Origin: Gemmatimonadaceae bacterium
Lineage (GTDB): Bacteria > Gemmatimonadota > Gemmatimonadetes > Gemmatimonadales > Gemmatimonadaceae
NCBI GenBank assembly: GCA_025934775.1
Contig: JAICWO010000001.1
Location: forward strand, 248,001-312,000
Direction of reading: 5' to 3'
DNA length: 64,000 nucleotides
This document shows, one piece after another, positions 8,605 to 16,696 of this stretch (position 1 is the first letter of the stretch; every line of letters starts with the position of its first letter). The translations under genes and the position numbers were made by a program. The notes under the pieces are model-generated. The model had not been told where the DNA came from. It did not search any database and worked only from the letters and a program-made list of their open reading frames with translations.

Positions 8605-10776
8605 TTACAAGATCTTCTCGATCCGTATCGGCAAATCGCGCACCCGCTTGCCCGTCGCGTGATACACGGCGTTCGCGATCGAGGCCGCCACGCCCGTGAT
8701 CCCGATCTCGCCCGCGCCCTTGACGCCGATCGCGTTCACGTGCGGATCGTGCTCGTCGATGAAGTGCACGTCGATCGTTCCGACGTCGGCATTCACCGGC
8801 ACCTTGTACTCGGCGAGGTCGGCGTTGAGGTAGCGTCCGTTGTTGGGATCGATCTGCGTCTCCTCGAGGAGCGCCATGCCGATTCCCCAGATCACGCCGC
8901 CCTGAATCTGGCTCGTCGCGGTCTTGAGGTTGAGCACCTTGCCCACCGCGTGCGCCGTCACGATGCGCGGGATGCGCACCAGCGCGAGGTCGGGATCGAC
9001 GCGCACCTCGGTGAACACCGCGCCGAAGGAGTGCATCGAGTACTGCTGCTGCTCGGGGCCCGGCCGCGCGCTGATCGTCACCTCGATCGGCTGGCCTCCT
9101 GAGCGCTTTATGAAACTCTCATAAGACTCGCCCGGGCGCAGTCCCATGCTCACGACCTTCTGCTTGAGCGCGTTGGCTGCCTGATAGACGGCTGATCCGG
9201 TCGACGCCGCGGTCACCGAGCCGGTCGACGCCGGCGTCTCGGGCATCGTGGTCTCGCCGAGCTCGAACGTCACGCGATCGGGTGGGACGCCCAGCGCGTC
9301 GGCAGCGATCTGCGACATCACGGTGTACGTGCCGCATCCAATCTCCTGCGTGCCCGCCACGATCACGGCGCGTCCGTCCGGGAGCAGGCGCGCCGTGGTC
9401 GACGCAGGCGCCGTGCGCGCCGGATACGTCGCGGTCGCGAGCCCGTAGCCCACCAGCCACCTCCCGTCGCGCATCGTGCGCGGCGCCATGTTGCGCCTGC
9501 CCCAGCCAAACTTCTCCGCGCCCACGCGGTAGCATTCGCGCAGCGACTTGCTCGACCACGGGTGATTGTTTTCCGGATCGACCTCCGCGTAGTTCGCGAG
9601 CCGGAGCTGGATCGGGTCCATGCCCAGCGCGTATGCCAGCTCGTCCATCGCGCTCTCGAGCGCGAACGTGCCGGTCGACTCGCCGGGCGCGCGCATGAAC
9701 GTCGGCGAGCCCACGTTGATCCGCACGACGTCGTACTGCGTCTCGATGTTCGGCGACGCGTAGAGCATCCGCGTCTGCGACAGTGCGGGCTCGATCCAAT
9801 CCTCGAGCGTCGACGTGTTCGACGTGCTGTAGTGACGGATCGCGGTGAGCGTGCCGTCGCGTTTCGCGCCCAGGGTGACGTGCTGCACCGTGCGCGGCCG
9901 GCCGCCCGTGGGCCCGAACATCTGCCGCCGCGTGAGCATGAGCTTCACCGGCCTTCCGACGCGCTTGGCCGCCATCGCCGCGAGCGTCTCGTGCGACCAC
10001 GCGCCGCCCTTGCTGCCGAAGCCGCCGCCGGTGAAATGGGCGATCACGCGCACGTTCTCCGGCGCGATGCCGAACTGCCGCGCCACGGTGTTCCGCACGC
10101 TGAAGATGCCTTGCGTCGACTCGTATAGCGTGAGGCGGTCGCCCTCCCACGCGGCGAGCGTGTTGTGCACCTCCATCGGATTATGATTCTCTAATGGCGT
10201 CGTGTAGGTGTGATCGACCTTGACCTCGGCCGCGCCGAGGCCCGCGTCGACGTCGCCGAGCCGGAACGTGCGCGCGCCGCCGAGCGGGTGCACCGACTCC
10301 GGCGGATTCCTGGGCGCGGTGTCCATGTCCAGCACCGGGTGCTCGGCGGCGTAGTCCACCCGGATGACGTCGTGCGCCGCGAGCGCGTGGTCGAGCGTGT
10401 CGGCGACGATGAGGCCGATCGGCTGGCCGTTGTAGTGCACCTCGTCGTTCTGCAAAATCGTCGGCACGCGCATGCTCGCCGCGCCGCGCGCCGCGGGCCC
10501 GCGCGCACCGGTGTTGCCGGCCTGCACGCCCGGCAGCCGCGGCGCGTTCTGCGGTGTGAGAATCGCGAGGATGCCCGGGACACGTTCCGCGGCGGCGGTC
10601 TCGATCCGCCGCACGCGCCCTTTCGCGATGGAGCTCGTGATGAGCACCGCGTGCGCGACGTCGTGCAGCGGATACTCGGCGGCATACGTCGCGGCGCCGG
10701 TCACCTTGAGCCGTCCATCGACGCGATCGAGTGGCTCGCCGACGCTCTCGGCGCGGCGGGTGGTATCGATGCTCAT
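8605..10776 (-). CDS. Molybdopterin-binding subunit of PaoABC-type aldehyde/xanthine dehydrogenase
   Basis: Large catalytic subunit of the xanthine oxidase family, most like the E. coli PaoC/YagR branch, which oxidises aldehydes using molybdopterin-cytosine dinucleotide. The 723 residues begin with the family segment EPLDRVDGRLKVTGAATYAAEY. The Mo-cofactor motif GGGFGSKGG, the active-site loop RAPGESTGTFALESAMDELA and the C-terminal catalytic glutamate in KGAGEIG (about residue 690) are all present. Its start overlaps the stop of the FAD subunit by 4 nt (ATGA), so the three subunits form a translationally coupled operon transcribed leftward from about 12.9 kb. No accessory XdhC or cofactor-insertion gene is in the window. 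The substrate is unknown; a PaoABC-like periplasmic aldehyde detoxification role is an inference. Confidence 0.9.
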   Translation of the reverse strand: MSIDTTRRAESVGEPLDRVDGRLKVTGAATYAAEYPLHDVAHAVLITSSIAKGRVRRIETAAAERVPGILAILTPQNAPRLPGVQAGNTGARGPAARGAASMRVPTILQNDEVHYNGQPIGLIVADTLDHALAAHDVIRVDYAAEHPVLDMDTAPRNPPESVHPLGGARTFRLGDVDAGLGAAEVKVDHTYTTPLENHNPMEVHNTLAAWEGDRLTLYESTQGIFSVRNTVARQFGIAPENVRVIAHFTGGGFGSKGGAWSHETLAAMAAKRVGRPVKLMLTRRQMFGPTGGRPRTVQHVTLGAKRDGTLTAIRHYSTSNTSTLEDWIEPALSQTRMLYASPNIETQYDVVRINVGSPTFMRAPGESTGTFALESAMDELAYALGMDPIQLRLANYAEVDPENNHPWSSKSLRECYRVGAEKFGWGRRNMAPRTMRDGRWLVGYGLATATYPARTAPASTTARLLPDGRAVIVAGTQEIGCGTYTVMSQIAADALGVPPDRVTFELGETTMPETPASTGSVTAASTGSAVYQAANALKQKVVSMGLRPGESYESFIKRSGGQPIEVTISARPGPEQQQYSMHSFGAVFTEVRVDPDLALVRIPRIVTAHAVGKVLNLKTATSQIQGGVIWGIGMALLEETQIDPNNGRYLNADLAEYKVPVNADVGTIDVHFIDEHDPHVNAIGVKGAGEIGITGVAASIANAVYHATGKRVRDLPIRIEKIL

Positions 10777-11762
10777 GCCGAGACCTCCGTGAGCGCGCGG
10801 ACGAGCGTTCGCTTCGCCAGCTCGACCTTGAACGCGTTGTCGCGATGCGGCCGCGCTTCCGCGAGCGCCGCCTCCGCCGCGGCATGGAACGCGGCATCGT
10901 TCGCCGCTTTCCCGACCAGCGCGCGCTCGGCCTCAGGCGAGCGCCACGGCTTGGTGCCGACGCCGCCGAGTGCGACACGTGCGGCGCGAATCGTCCCGCC
11001 GCTCACGTCGAGCGCGACCGCTGCGGAGGCGAGCGCGAAGGCGAAGCTCGCCCGATCGCGCACCTTGAGATACGTGGAGCGCGCGGGGATGCCCGACGGC
11101 AGATCGATCGCCGTGATCACGTCTCCCGGCCGCAGCACCGTCTCGCGATCGGGATGCGCGTCGGGCACCACGTGCAACCGCGTGAATGGAATCACGCGTT
11201 CGCCCGACGTGCCGCGCACGTGGACGTGCGCGTCGAGCGCCGCGAGCGCCACGGCGAGATCCGACGGATGCGTCGCGATGCACTGTTCGCTCGTGCCGAG
11301 GATCGCCTGCTCGCGATTGCGACCCGCGATCGCGCCGCAGCCGCTGCCGGGCACGCGCTTGTTGCACGCCTGGGTGACGTCTCTGAAGTATGGGCAGCGC
11401 GTGCGTTGGAGCACGTTGCCGCCAATCGTCGCCATGTTGCGCACCTGACCCGACGCCGCGAGGAGCAGCGCTTCGCTGACGAGCGCGTATCGATCGCGCA
11501 CGCGCCGATCCCATGCGACATCACTCATGTGCGCCAGCGCGCCAAGTCGGAGGCGGCCGTCGGGGAGATCGCTGACCGCGGTGAGACTCGCGTCCTTTCG
11601 CGCGAGCACGTTGAGGTCGATCACCGTCGTCGGCCGCTCGACGCCGAGCCGCATGAGATCGACCAGCGTCGTGCCGCCGGCGATGAAACGCGTGTGCGCG
11701 TGCGCACCCGCCGCGCTCGCCGCGCGAAGATCGTCAACTGGTACGTAGTCGAACGAGATCAT
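10773..11762 (-). CDS. FAD-binding subunit with [4Fe-4S] insert (PaoB-like)
   Basis: Medium subunit of the molybdenum hydroxylase, binding FAD and passing electrons from the Fe/S subunit. The 329-residue protein has the FAD motifs AGGTTLVDLMRLG and ATIGGNVLQRTRCPY. A loop with four cysteines (C123, C133, C142, C161: RCPYF, ACNKR, SGCGA, EQCIA) matches the extra [4Fe-4S] site known in E. coli PaoB and absent from ordinary XdhB proteins. This is the strongest evidence that the operon is PaoABC-like. The start was chosen at the ATG that overlaps the upstream gene's stop by 4 nt; a longer open frame continues upstream in the same frame but only as antisense or shadow sequence of the neighbouring gene. 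Confidence 0.9.
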   Translation of the reverse strand: MISFDYVPVDDLRAASAAGAHAHTRFIAGGTTLVDLMRLGVERPTTVIDLNVLARKDASLTAVSDLPDGRLRLGALAHMSDVAWDRRVRDRYALVSEALLLAASGQVRNMATIGGNVLQRTRCPYFRDVTQACNKRVPGSGCGAIAGRNREQAILGTSEQCIATHPSDLAVALAALDAHVHVRGTSGERVIPFTRLHVVPDAHPDRETVLRPGDVITAIDLPSGIPARSTYLKVRDRASFAFALASAAVALDVSGGTIRAARVALGGVGTKPWRSPEAERALVGKAANDAAFHAAAEAALAEARPHRDNAFKVELAKRTLVRALTEVSA

Positions 11763-12871
11763 TGGCCATGCTCTCCGTCGGCTGCGTTGGCGCGCACCTC
11801 TTGAATCGCGGCGACGATTCCGGGATAGGCGCCGCACCGGCAGATGTTCCCGCTCATCGCCTCGCGCACGTCGCTGTCGGCCGCGCCCCACGGCTCGTGG
11901 ATCATGGCCGACGCGGACATGATCTGGCCCGGCGTGCAATAGCCGCATTGAAATCCGTCGTGCTTGATGAACGCCTGCTGCATGGGGTGCAGCGTGTTGC
12001 CGCTCGTGCCGGCGCTCGCCGCGAGTCCTTCGATCGTCGTGATCTGCTGGCCTTCGTGCATCATCGCGAACGTCAAGCACGAGAGCGTGCGTCGCCCGTC
12101 GACGTGTACCGTGCACGCGCCGCACTGCCCGTGATCGCACCCTTTCTTGGTGCCGGTGAGCCCGGCGTACTCTCTGAGCGCATCGAGCAGCGATACGCGC
12201 GGCTCGAGCGTGAGCCGGAGTTGGCGTCCGTTCACATTGAGCGTCACCGCGCGCGCTGCTCCGGGCGCCGTGCTCGCGGCGGCGATGCGCTCGGCCACGG
12301 CGAGTCGCGGCGAGATCGTGAGCGACGCGGCGACGCCGAGCACCGTCGCGATGAACTCGCGTCGATTCCACGAGGACGAGCGCGGCTCGTCGCGAGCCGC
12401 GAAGCTCGTGAGCGCCGCGATGATGTCGCCTTCCCTTGGCGGCGTGCGCCCCATGTGCGTCCAGCGCACGATGCCGCGTTCATCGATGACGAACACGGCC
12501 GGCGTGTCGTGGACGCCGTACGCCTGCGCGATCGAGCCGTCGTCGTCGCGGATCACGGGGAGCGCGACGCGGCTCGTGTCGAACTCCAGCTCGAGCCACG
12601 GGTGCGCGGCGCCTACGGTGATCAGCCGCTGCTCGGCGGCGGCGGGGAGGCTCGCCAGCAAACGGTTGAACGCGTCGATCTGCTCGCGCCGCGCGGGATC
12701 CCACTCGGGATTGTGGAGCACCAGCACGACCGGCGAGCCGCGAAGCGAGGAGAGGCGCGTGGCCGTCCCGTTCGCCACCAGCTCGAAATCCGGGGCCGGG
12801 TCGCCCGCGGTCGGTGGAGGCGGCGCGGCTGGGAATGGCGGGGTGGCTCCGGCAGTGCGGAGATCGTGCAT
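11759..12871 (-). CDS. Fusion: cysteine-free redoxin domain + Tat-like segment + [2Fe-2S] subunit (PaoA-like)
   Basis: First gene of the operon, 370 residues. Residues 22-155 are an AhpC/TSA-redoxin fold (AGDPAPDFELVANG at the start, DTPAVFVIDERGIVRWTH near the end). The peroxidatic motif is replaced: NPEWDPARREQ stands where WSPVCT is expected, and the domain has no cysteine at all. Residues 169-190 read NRREFIATVLGVAASLTI, a twin-arginine-like signal that in PaoA proteins is N-terminal. Residues 208-365 are the two [2Fe-2S] domains with C245, C250, C253, C265 and C309, C312, C344, C346. The start at 12871 has GGAGG 4 nt upstream. The redoxin part may be a regulatory or docking domain, or a cytoplasmic domain anchored by the internal hydrophobic segment; both are speculation. 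Confidence 0.88.
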   Translation of the reverse strand: MHDLRTAGATPPFPAAPPPPTAGDPAPDFELVANGTATRLSSLRGSPVVLVLHNPEWDPARREQIDAFNRLLASLPAAAEQRLITVGAAHPWLELEFDTSRVALPVIRDDDGSIAQAYGVHDTPAVFVIDERGIVRWTHMGRTPPREGDIIAALTSFAARDEPRSSSWNRREFIATVLGVAASLTISPRLAVAERIAAASTAPGAARAVTLNVNGRQLRLTLEPRVSLLDALREYAGLTGTKKGCDHGQCGACTVHVDGRRTLSCLTFAMMHEGQQITTIEGLAASAGTSGNTLHPMQQAFIKHDGFQCGYCTPGQIMSASAMIHEPWGAADSDVREAMSGNICRCGAYPGIVAAIQEVRANAADGEHGQ

Positions 12872-13009
12872 GGTGCCTCCGGTGGACGCGGATGAACGGC
12901 GACGGCTCCGCAGCGCCGCAAGAGCCGTGCAGCGCAACGTGTTGCCGGCTCGTTCGTCCATTGGAAGTGGCCTCCATTGGCCCGACGACCCGACGACGGG
13001 CGTCGACGG

Positions 13010-13038
13010 TTGCGCCCGCCCGAAGGCACGCGTATCTC
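13010..13038 (+). promoter_or_regulatory. Candidate promoter for pilT-pilC
   Basis: TTGCGC (13010-13015) and TATCTC (13033-13038) are separated by 17 bp and end 47 bp upstream of the pilT ATG, in the 214-bp divergent gap between the PaoA-like gene and pilT. The -35 matches four of six consensus bases and the -10 three of six. The rest of this gap shows nothing recognisable beyond the ribosome-binding site of the minus-strand gene. Confidence 0.35.
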
Positions 13039-13085
13039 TTGGCGATACAGTCAGTTATCGCCTCTGTCCCGCCCTTAGAAGATCC

Positions 13086-14252
13086 ATGACCGCACCCACC
13101 GCCACGCCCGCGAGCGCCGCTCCCCCCCAGACGCTCAACCTTCGCGTTCTGCTCGAGGAGATGATCGAGCGCGGCGCGTCCGACCTGCACATCACCGCGG
13201 GTGAGCGGCCCAAGCTTCGCGTCGACGGCGACATCACGAACTCGAACATCGATTACGTGATGCAGCCGAAGGACACGCTGCAGCTCGCCTATTCCGTCCT
13301 CACCGAGAACCAGAAGAAGCGGTTCGAGATGGAGGACGAGCTCGATTTCTCGTTCGGCATCCAGAACCTCGCGCGCTTCCGCGGGAACTGCTTCAAGCAG
13401 CGCGGCTGCGTCTCGATGGTGATCCGGCAGATCCCCTTCAACATCAAGACCTTCGAGCAGCTCGGCCTGCCCAAGGTGATCGCCGACCTCGCGGACCGTC
13501 CGCGCGGTCTGGTGCTCGTGACCGGCCCCACCGGCTCCGGCAAGTCGACCACGCTCGCCGCGATGCTCGACAAGATCAACAAGGAGTTGAAGGGGCACAT
13601 GATCACGATCGAGGATCCGATCGAGTTCATCCACAAGCACCAGAACTGCATCGTCAACCAGCGCGAGGTCGGCAGCGACACGAAGAGCTTCGGCGCCGCG
13701 CTGAAGTACGCGCTGCGGCAGGACCCCGACGTCGTGCTGATCGGCGAAATGAGAGATCTCGAAACCATTCAGGCCGGCCTCACGATCGCCGAGACCGGCC
13801 ACCTCGCGTTCGCGACGCTGCACACGAACAGCGCCGCCGAGGCGATCAACCGCATCATCGACGTCTTTCCGAGCCACCAGCAGTCGCAGGTGCGGGCGCA
13901 GCTCGCGTTCTGTCTCGAGGGGATCGTCACGCAGACGCTGCTGCCGAAGATCGGCGGCAAGGGCCGCGCGATGGCGGCGGAGATTCTCGTCGTGACGCCG
14001 GCGATCCGCGCGCTCATCCGCGACGACAAGATCCACCAGATCTACTCGATGATGCAGTCGGGCAAGAAGTACGGCATGCAGACGATGAACGACGGACTAT
14101 ACAATCTGTACATGAGCAAGACCGTGGCGCTCGACGAAGTGCTCCGCGCGAGCCACGACCAGTCCGAGCTGATGCGCATGATCGGCATCAGCCCCGAAGG
14201 CGACGGCGCCGGAAAAGGCACGCCGGCTGGTCCGATGGCGGGGAAGAGATAA
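13086..14252 (+). CDS. pilT: Type IV pilus retraction ATPase PilT
   Basis: Cytoplasmic hexameric ATPase driving pilus retraction (twitching, DNA uptake). The 388 residues begin at the ATG at 13086; upstream codons in the same frame are not homologous. The PAS-like N-terminal domain includes LLEEMIERGASDLHI (PilT hallmark). Walker A GPTGSGKSTT starts at residue 147. Walker B DPDVVLIGEMRDLET and the His box TGHLAFATLHTNSA follow. The C-terminal AIRALIRDDKIHQIYSMMQ matches the AIRNLIRE motif of PilT. Together with pilC 88 bp downstream it probably forms a two-gene transcript. PilU-type paralogues are less likely given the AIRALIR motif. Confidence 0.95.
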   Translation: MTAPTATPASAAPPQTLNLRVLLEEMIERGASDLHITAGERPKLRVDGDITNSNIDYVMQPKDTLQLAYSVLTENQKKRFEMEDELDFSFGIQNLARFRGNCFKQRGCVSMVIRQIPFNIKTFEQLGLPKVIADLADRPRGLVLVTGPTGSGKSTTLAAMLDKINKELKGHMITIEDPIEFIHKHQNCIVNQREVGSDTKSFGAALKYALRQDPDVVLIGEMRDLETIQAGLTIAETGHLAFATLHTNSAAEAINRIIDVFPSHQQSQVRAQLAFCLEGIVTQTLLPKIGGKGRAMAAEILVVTPAIRALIRDDKIHQIYSMMQSGKKYGMQTMNDGLYNLYMSKTVALDEVLRASHDQSELMRMIGISPEGDGAGKGTPAGPMAGKR

Positions 14253-14275
14253 CAACAACGTGTCCGCGGTTGGTG

Positions 14276-14328
14276 GTCCGTAGTCCGTGGTTGAGGGACC
14301 ACGGATCCAGCGCCCACGGACCACGGAC
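14276..14328. repeat. Nested inverted repeat between pilT and pilC
   Basis: The 87-bp gap holds a 15-bp inverted repeat with one mismatch: arms GTCCGTAGTCCGTGG (14276-14290) and CCACGGACCACGGAC (14314-14328). Inside it lies a perfect 8-bp hairpin, TCCGTGGT (14284-14291) with ACCACGGA (14298-14305). The left arm can pair with either partner, so two mutually exclusive RNA structures are possible immediately upstream of pilC. There is no U-tract. It may be a copy of a dispersed intergenic repeat or a differential-expression element. Confidence 0.55.
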
Positions 14329-14339
14329 TCCGGACTCAG

Positions 14340-15536
14340 ATGCCCCAATTCACGTACACCGCCCGCGCCGTCAACGGCGAGCTGAAACAGGCGACGATCG
14401 ACGCGCCGAGCCGCGACGAAGTCATCAAGCAGCTGCGGCAGCAGAAGCTGAACGTCATCAAGATCGACGAAGGGTCCGCGCAGAAGAAGAAGCGCGGCGG
14501 CGCGATCAAGATGCGCGACATCGTCATCTTCACGCGCCAGTTCTCGACGATGATCAACTCGGGACTGCCGCTGGTGCAGGCGCTGGACATCCTCGCGCAG
14601 CAGAGCGAGAACCCCGCGCTCAAGGACGTGACGCGCCAGGTCGTGTTCGACGTCGAGTCGGGCAACACCGTCGCTGACGCGCTGCGCAAGCATCCCAAGG
14701 CGTTCACCGATCTCTATGTGAACATGGTCGCGGCGGGCGAGGCGGGCGGCATTCTCGACACCATCCTCATGCGCCTCGCGGTGTTCATGGAGAAGAACGA
14801 CGCCCTCGTGCGCAAGGTGAAGGGCGCGATGATCTATCCGGCGGTGATCATGAGCGTGGCGGGCATCGCGATCACCGTCTTGCTCGTGTTCGTGATCCCG
14901 ACCTTCCAGACGATGTTCTCGAGCGCCGGCATCGCGCTGCCGCTGCCGACGCGCATCGTGATCGGATTGAGCCACGGCCTCAAGACGTACTGGTATCTCC
15001 TCGTGGCCGCGGTCGTGGGCGGCGCGAGCATGCTGCGCCGCTACTACGCCACGCCGAACGGCAAGCTCAACGTCGACCGCACGATGCTCAAGGCGCCCGT
15101 GCTGGGCGACGTGCTCCGCAAATCCGCCGTGTCGCGCTTCACGCGCACGCTCGGCACGCTGATCTCGTCCGGCGTGAGCATCCTCGATGGATTAGAGATC
15201 ACGGCTAAGACTTCTGGTAACCGCGTGATCCAGGACGCGATCATGGAATCGCGGGCGAGCATCGCGGGCGGCGAGACGATTGCCGCGCCGCTCAAGAAAT
15301 CGCAGGTCTTCCCGCCGATGGTGATCTCGATGATCTCGGTCGGCGAGCAGACGGGCGGGCTCGATGAGATGCTGACGAAGATCGCGGACTTCTACGACGA
15401 GGAAGTGGACGCGGCGGTGAGCGGGCTGCTCTCGCTGATGGAGCCGGTGATGATCGTGTTCCTCGGCGTGGTGGTGGGCGGGATGGTGGTGGCGATGTAT
15501 CTGCCGATCTTTGATATGGTGAATGCGGCGGGGTAA
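14340..15536 (+). CDS. pilC: Type IV pilus inner-membrane platform protein PilC (GspF family)
   Basis: Inner-membrane platform protein coupling PilB and PilT to pilus assembly. The 398 residues contain two T2SSF domains. Typical family segments are seen: ARAVNGELKQATIDAPSRDEVIKQLRQQ at the N-terminus, VFTRQFSTMI-like IFTRQFSTMINSGLPLVQALDIL, the AGEAGGILDTIL motif, the second copy FTRTLGTLISSGVSILDGLEIT, and VGEQTGGLDEMLTKIADFYDEEVD. Three membrane helices lie near residues 170-195, 215-240 and 365-390. There is no obvious Shine-Dalgarno; the start follows the inverted-repeat region directly and coincides with the beginning of homology. Confidence 0.95.
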   Translation: MPQFTYTARAVNGELKQATIDAPSRDEVIKQLRQQKLNVIKIDEGSAQKKKRGGAIKMRDIVIFTRQFSTMINSGLPLVQALDILAQQSENPALKDVTRQVVFDVESGNTVADALRKHPKAFTDLYVNMVAAGEAGGILDTILMRLAVFMEKNDALVRKVKGAMIYPAVIMSVAGIAITVLLVFVIPTFQTMFSSAGIALPLPTRIVIGLSHGLKTYWYLLVAAVVGGASMLRRYYATPNGKLNVDRTMLKAPVLGDVLRKSAVSRFTRTLGTLISSGVSILDGLEITAKTSGNRVIQDAIMESRASIAGGETIAAPLKKSQVFPPMVISMISVGEQTGGLDEMLTKIADFYDEEVDAAVSGLLSLMEPVMIVFLGVVVGGMVVAMYLPIFDMVNAAG

Positions 15537-15619
15537 GTTGCGGCGGCCCCGCTCTTGCCGCATCGCGGTCGTTCGAGCACAGCCACCACCGTCTGTCCGC
15601 AACGGGCGGGAGGGAGTTC

Positions 15620-16291
15620 GTGGAGAGCGATCAGGCAGCGCCGATGGACGTCATATCCGCTGGTGCGACCTCTACTGGCCGTACGACCGTTGGGCGCACC
15701 GCTCCGTCGCCATTGGACGCGACCGGCAACGAGGCGATCACGTCGTGGATGCACACGTCGCTCGACACCCTCATCAGGTTGATCGAACGCGTCGCGCCCG
15801 GTATGCGGGGGTCGGTCCTCCTGCTGGATGATGATGGCGTCACCCTTCGGCACGGCGCCGCGCCGCACTTGCCGAAGGACTACACGAAGTTGATCGACGG
15901 CGAACCCATTGGCCCAGCGGCCGGATCGTGCGGAACGGCGGTGTATCGCCGCGAACGCGTCATCGTGCGTGACATCGCCTCCGATCCACTGTGGGAGAAC
16001 TACCGGAAGTTCGCGGAGCCGTTTGGTCTCGCCGCGTGTTGGTCCACGCCGATCATCGACGCGGAGGGACGCGTCCTCGGCTCCTTCGCGATGTATTACA
16101 ACGAGCCGCGCGATCCCGCCGCCGCGGACATCGAGCTCACGGAAACCGCGACGCTGCTGTCGGCCAACATCATCACCCGAGCACGCGCCGCGACCGCGCT
16201 TCGTGCGCGAACGGGCGGGGATCTCGACGTGACGAGCGTCGTCTCCCAGGGGACGACGTTCACGTTCAGTCTCCCGCGAGGCTCGGGTTAG
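15620..16291 (+). CDS. GAF-domain protein with histidine-kinase C-terminal remnant
   Basis: A 223-residue protein starting at GTG (GGGAGG upstream). Residues about 45-190 form a GAF domain (LDTLIRLIERVAPGM, then SCGTAVYRRERVIVRDIASDPLW and the ACWSTPIIDAEGRVLGSFAMYY strand pair), as found in sensor kinases and diguanylate cyclases. The last 25 residues, containing VTSVVSQGTTFTFSLPR, match the very end of a HATPase_c domain (typically SxxGxGTTFTFxLP). The HisKA helices and the ATP-binding N, G1 and G2 boxes are missing. The simplest reading is an internal deletion of a GAF sensor kinase, leaving a protein that may still sense but cannot phosphorylate. Confidence 0.7.
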   Translation: MESDQAAPMDVISAGATSTGRTTVGRTAPSPLDATGNEAITSWMHTSLDTLIRLIERVAPGMRGSVLLLDDDGVTLRHGAAPHLPKDYTKLIDGEPIGPAAGSCGTAVYRRERVIVRDIASDPLWENYRKFAEPFGLAACWSTPIIDAEGRVLGSFAMYYNEPRDPAAADIELTETATLLSANIITRARAATALRARTGGDLDVTSVVSQGTTFTFSLPRGSG

Positions 16292-16340
16292 CGCGCGGGT
16301 TGGACAGTAGTTTCATGGCGATCATGCTCGATCTGGCAAT

Positions 16341-16695
16341 TCAGTCCGACGCATGGACCGCTGATTGACCCGAGCCGCTCGAGAGTGTGCCCGGTACCCC
16401 CAACACCTCTCGCAGCCGCTGAATCTGCGAGATCGACAACCGCCGCTTCCCCGCGAAAGACTCCGACATCCGTGCGCGCCCGCCCATGAGCGGCGCCAGC
16501 TCGGCGCGCGTCATCCGCGTTGATCGAGCATGAAGTCCACGATGCTCTGCGGCGTCCCGCTGTCGTCGAGTGGGTCGTGCCGATCTTCGTAGTCCGCGTC
16601 CAGGACCGAGAGGAACTCCAGCCGATCGTACGCCTCGCCCCGCGCGCCGAATCGCGATCGAGCAGACGGTCGATCTCCGCGCCGCCGCCCGCGCT
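16341..16695 (-). pseudogene. HigA-type antitoxin (COG5499 HTH) pseudogene, two frameshifts
   Basis: Read on the minus strand in three successive frames this region spells a COG5499/HigA-like antitoxin. AEIDRLLDR is in the first frame, FGARGEAYDRLEFLSVLDADYEDRH to FMLDQRG in the second, and MTRAELAPLMGGRARMSESF followed by KRRLSISQIQRLREVLGVP in the third. The second break is exact: the second frame stops at a TGA that overlaps the ATG of the third, and one inserted base would restore homology. No HigB-like toxin reading frame is adjacent; a lipoprotein gene occupies the upstream position. The reading is a decayed remnant rather than a functional toxin-antitoxin unit. Confidence 0.7.
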
Positions 16696-16696
16696 C

